From positions 48,036 to 112,035 of the forward strand of contig NZ_JADOVG010000014.1 in the NCBI RefSeq assembly GCF_015752205.1: 64,000 bases of DNA. The letters are read 5' to 3'. The position numbers and the translations under genes were made by a program. This stretch comes from Polaromonas sp. CG_9.7 (GTDB taxonomy: Bacteria > Pseudomonadota > Gammaproteobacteria > Burkholderiales > Burkholderiaceae_C). Below the pieces are notes generated by a model. The model was given only the letters and a program-made list of their open reading frames with translations. It was not told where the DNA came from and searched no databases. Below, piece after piece: positions 62,611-64,000 of this stretch (the stretch's first letter is position 1; every line of letters starts with the position of its first letter).

Positions 62611-63278
62611 CAAAAATTTTTGCTGCGTTTGCAAAAAAATTATGTGTTGCGTTTGTTTTTGCAGGGACCGGGGTAGCTTGTGCAGGTTCGTTTGAAGATT
62701 TTTTCAATGCCATCCGGCAAGACAATTCAAGTAAGGTCAATGAGCTTCTTGTCAGAGGGTTTGATGCAAATACGATTGATCCAAAGGGCCAAACCGGCCT
62801 GTATCTTGCCCTGCGCGAGCCGTCGCCAAAAGTTACCCAGGTGTTGATTGATTGGCCAAAAACCAATCTCAACATACTCAATGCACAAGGTGAAAGCATT
62901 TTGATGCTAGCTTCCATCAAAGGAGAGCTGCAATTGGCCAGCAAGCTCATAAAAAAAGGAGCCGATGTAAATAAAACCGACTGGACACCGCTGCATTACG
63001 CAGCTAGCGGCGGACATACTGCACTGATCGGTCTACTTCTTGAAAATAATGCCTACATCGATGCAGAGTCGCCAAACAGTTCAACCCCGTTGATGATGGC
63101 TGCGATGTATGGCTCGGAAGCCTCAGTGAAACTATTACTTAAAGAGGGCGCAGATCCAAGACTCAAAAATCAGCAAGGTCTTACGGCACTGGATTTTGCC
63201 CAGCGTGGAAAAAGGCCTGACTCTATAGAAGCGATCGCTGCATCAATCAGAAATGAACGTCCAAAAGGTAAATGGTGA
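62607..63278 (+). CDS. Exported ankyrin-repeat protein
   Basis: A 223-residue protein with a signal peptide (KKLCVAFVFAGTGVACAG), then about five ankyrin repeats. Clear units are GQTGLYLALREPSPKV, TPLHYAASGGHTALIGLLLENNAYIDAES, TPLMMAAMYGSEASVKLLLKEGADPRLKN and QGLTALDFAQRGKRPDSIEAI. Ankyrin folds bind other proteins, so a periplasmic partner is likely. It closes the mltG-tmk-holB-pilZ-tatD unit. Its base composition is also low in GC. Confidence 0.9.
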   Translation: MTKIFAAFAKKLCVAFVFAGTGVACAGSFEDFFNAIRQDNSSKVNELLVRGFDANTIDPKGQTGLYLALREPSPKVTQVLIDWPKTNLNILNAQGESILMLASIKGELQLASKLIKKGADVNKTDWTPLHYAASGGHTALIGLLLENNAYIDAESPNSSTPLMMAAMYGSEASVKLLLKEGADPRLKNQQGLTALDFAQRGKRPDSIEAIAASIRNERPKGKW

Positions 63279-63555
63279 AATATTTTTGATATTCCACGAT
63301 GTATATTATGTTAACTTTTAAAGTTTTTGAATGTTAGGTTGATACTTTAGAGACCATGTTTGCTTCATGAATCTAGTAGCAGAATGATATAAAGCGGCGC
63401 GACGAGGTTCACGGACCGCTCAGGCGCATGGAGAACATGTTCGACAGGATCCTGAGCGCTGCCTGCCAAGACCTGTTCCATCTCGGCACCTTTTGCCACT
63501 CACAGCGTCTGCATCGGCCCCATTCGGTGAAGACAGACCGCCAAGAGATTGAGCC

Positions 63556-63843
63556 CTAACTCGGCTTTTGCCTATTCCAGGACCTGCACGCTGAACTGTC
63601 AAAACTTAGAATGTTTTTAATCCAGCCTTTGGGCGGATCGGCAGTCCACTTGCGTTTGCGGTAATCTAGTTTCCGGTGTTCCGGTTGAAACTTAGCGACC
63701 ATGGCTACCGCGTGCTGGTAACCCATGGCATTCTCTCGCTCTGCCAATACGTTGCCTACGTCACTCGGCGCGATCACCAGCTCGGTTTCCGGCTGAGTTG
63801 CAAAAAATTCAGTAATTACCGCTTGACTGCAGTAGCGCGCATC
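63556..63843 (-). CDS. Small open frame of unknown origin
   Basis: From ATG 63843 the frame gives 95 residues starting MARYCSQAVITEFFATQPET, continuing with SDVGNVLAERENAMGYQHAV and ending in a Trp/Lys-rich part with WTADPPKGWIKNILSF. I recognise no domain. It could be the C-terminal end of a decayed larger protein, since an in-frame stop directly precedes the start and no ribosome site is at normal distance. Confidence 0.35.
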   Translation of the reverse strand, partial: DARYCSQAVITEFFATQPETELVIAPSDVGNVLAERENAMGYQHAVAMVAKFQPEHRKLDYRKRKWTADPPKGWIKNILSFDSSACRSWNRQKPS

Positions 63844-63983
63844 AGCTAATGCGCAGTCCTCCGCTGTGCCGATATGCGTTTTGACGACCGCGACGGTGGG
63901 GTTAACAGGCTGCTGAAATACTCTGCGGGTAAACGCAACACCCTGCCCGGGTGGGTTGATTTTTCACTCAGCGCACTCGCATT

Positions 63984-64000
63984 ATGAAATTTTTGCTCGC
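63984..64000 (+). CDS. Possible start of a further gene (partial)
   Basis: ATG AAA TTT TTG CTC begins MKFLL, which could be the first residues of a signal peptide. Only 17 bases are available, so this is weak. Confidence 0.2.

Larger units (their letters stand above)
63279..64000. other. 720 bases without an intact recognisable gene
   Basis: Several broken frames are present. On plus, from about 63392, a frame reads RRMENMFDRILSAACQDLF and stops at TAA near 63559. On minus, 63843-63556 is open (listed separately). The sequence GAGTATTTCAGCAGCCTGTT on the minus strand near 63902-63921 resembles the ends of some insertion sequences. I read the region as degraded accessory or IS-derived DNA. 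Confidence 0.45.

Overview
The window looks like a chromosomal segment of a betaproteobacterium of the order Burkholderiales, most likely Comamonadaceae (Polaromonas/Rhodoferax-like). The evidence is protein character (Ku, LexA, ClpS/ClpA, Icd, DinG and YgiQ of the beta type), the gene order exbB-exbD-lpxK-trm112-kdsB-adk and mltG-tmk-holB-pilZ-tatD, GC-rich codon use, and short interspersed repeats of a kind I associate with this family. No complete mobile element, prophage or CRISPR array is visible. The assignment rests on recollection of these families, not on a search.

Layout. 0-4 kb: the end of an upstream gene, two small lipoproteins, Ku, a DJ-1/PfpI protein, a CHRD-domain lipoprotein and a GAF protein. 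4.3-11.5 kb: a large YgiQ-type radical SAM protein and two consecutive hybrid sensor kinases. 11.5-20 kb: a CaiB-like CoA transferase, the DinG helicase and a complete branched-chain amino-acid type ABC transporter (binding protein, two permeases, two ATPases). 20-23.5 kb: a flavodoxin, tRNA-Pro and tRNA-Arg, a split membrane/spermidine-synthase pair and a GST.

23.6-30.5 kb holds acyl-CoA metabolism in two minus-strand operons: regulator (Crp/Fnr) - phosphotransferase - acyl-CoA dehydrogenase, and D-2-hydroxyacid dehydrogenase - 3-hydroxyacyl-CoA dehydrogenase - enoyl-CoA hydratase. 30.6-33 kb: lexA with a conserved-looking trailing gene, diverging from an asparaginase across a region with LexA boxes. 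33-37 kb: an envelope/LPS operon with exbBD. 37-46.3 kb: xseA, sodB, a DUF192 protein, a Lys/Ala-rich exported protein, icd, clpS-clpA and sbcB. 46.3-56.5 kb: GST, trhO, a PHB-depolymerase-type esterase, two membrane proteins, tex, an iron alcohol dehydrogenase, an HSL-type esterase and a thioesterase-acetyltransferase fusion. 56.6-63.3 kb: an NRDE protein, ygfZ, then mltG-tmk-holB-pilZ-tatD-ankyrin. The last 0.7 kb looks degenerate.

The most unusual signal is an interspersed repeat with a TAGCTGCT core and a trailing GCGC, seen about ten times. Most copies lie between genes, but three are read in frame inside ygiQ, livG and tex. Other points are the two LexA-type boxes in the lexA/asparaginase region, a REP-like hairpin block between the binding-protein gene and the permeases of the liv operon, a perfect palindrome in front of the Crp/Fnr gene, the thioesterase-GNAT fusion, and a marked drop in GC at tatD and the ankyrin gene.
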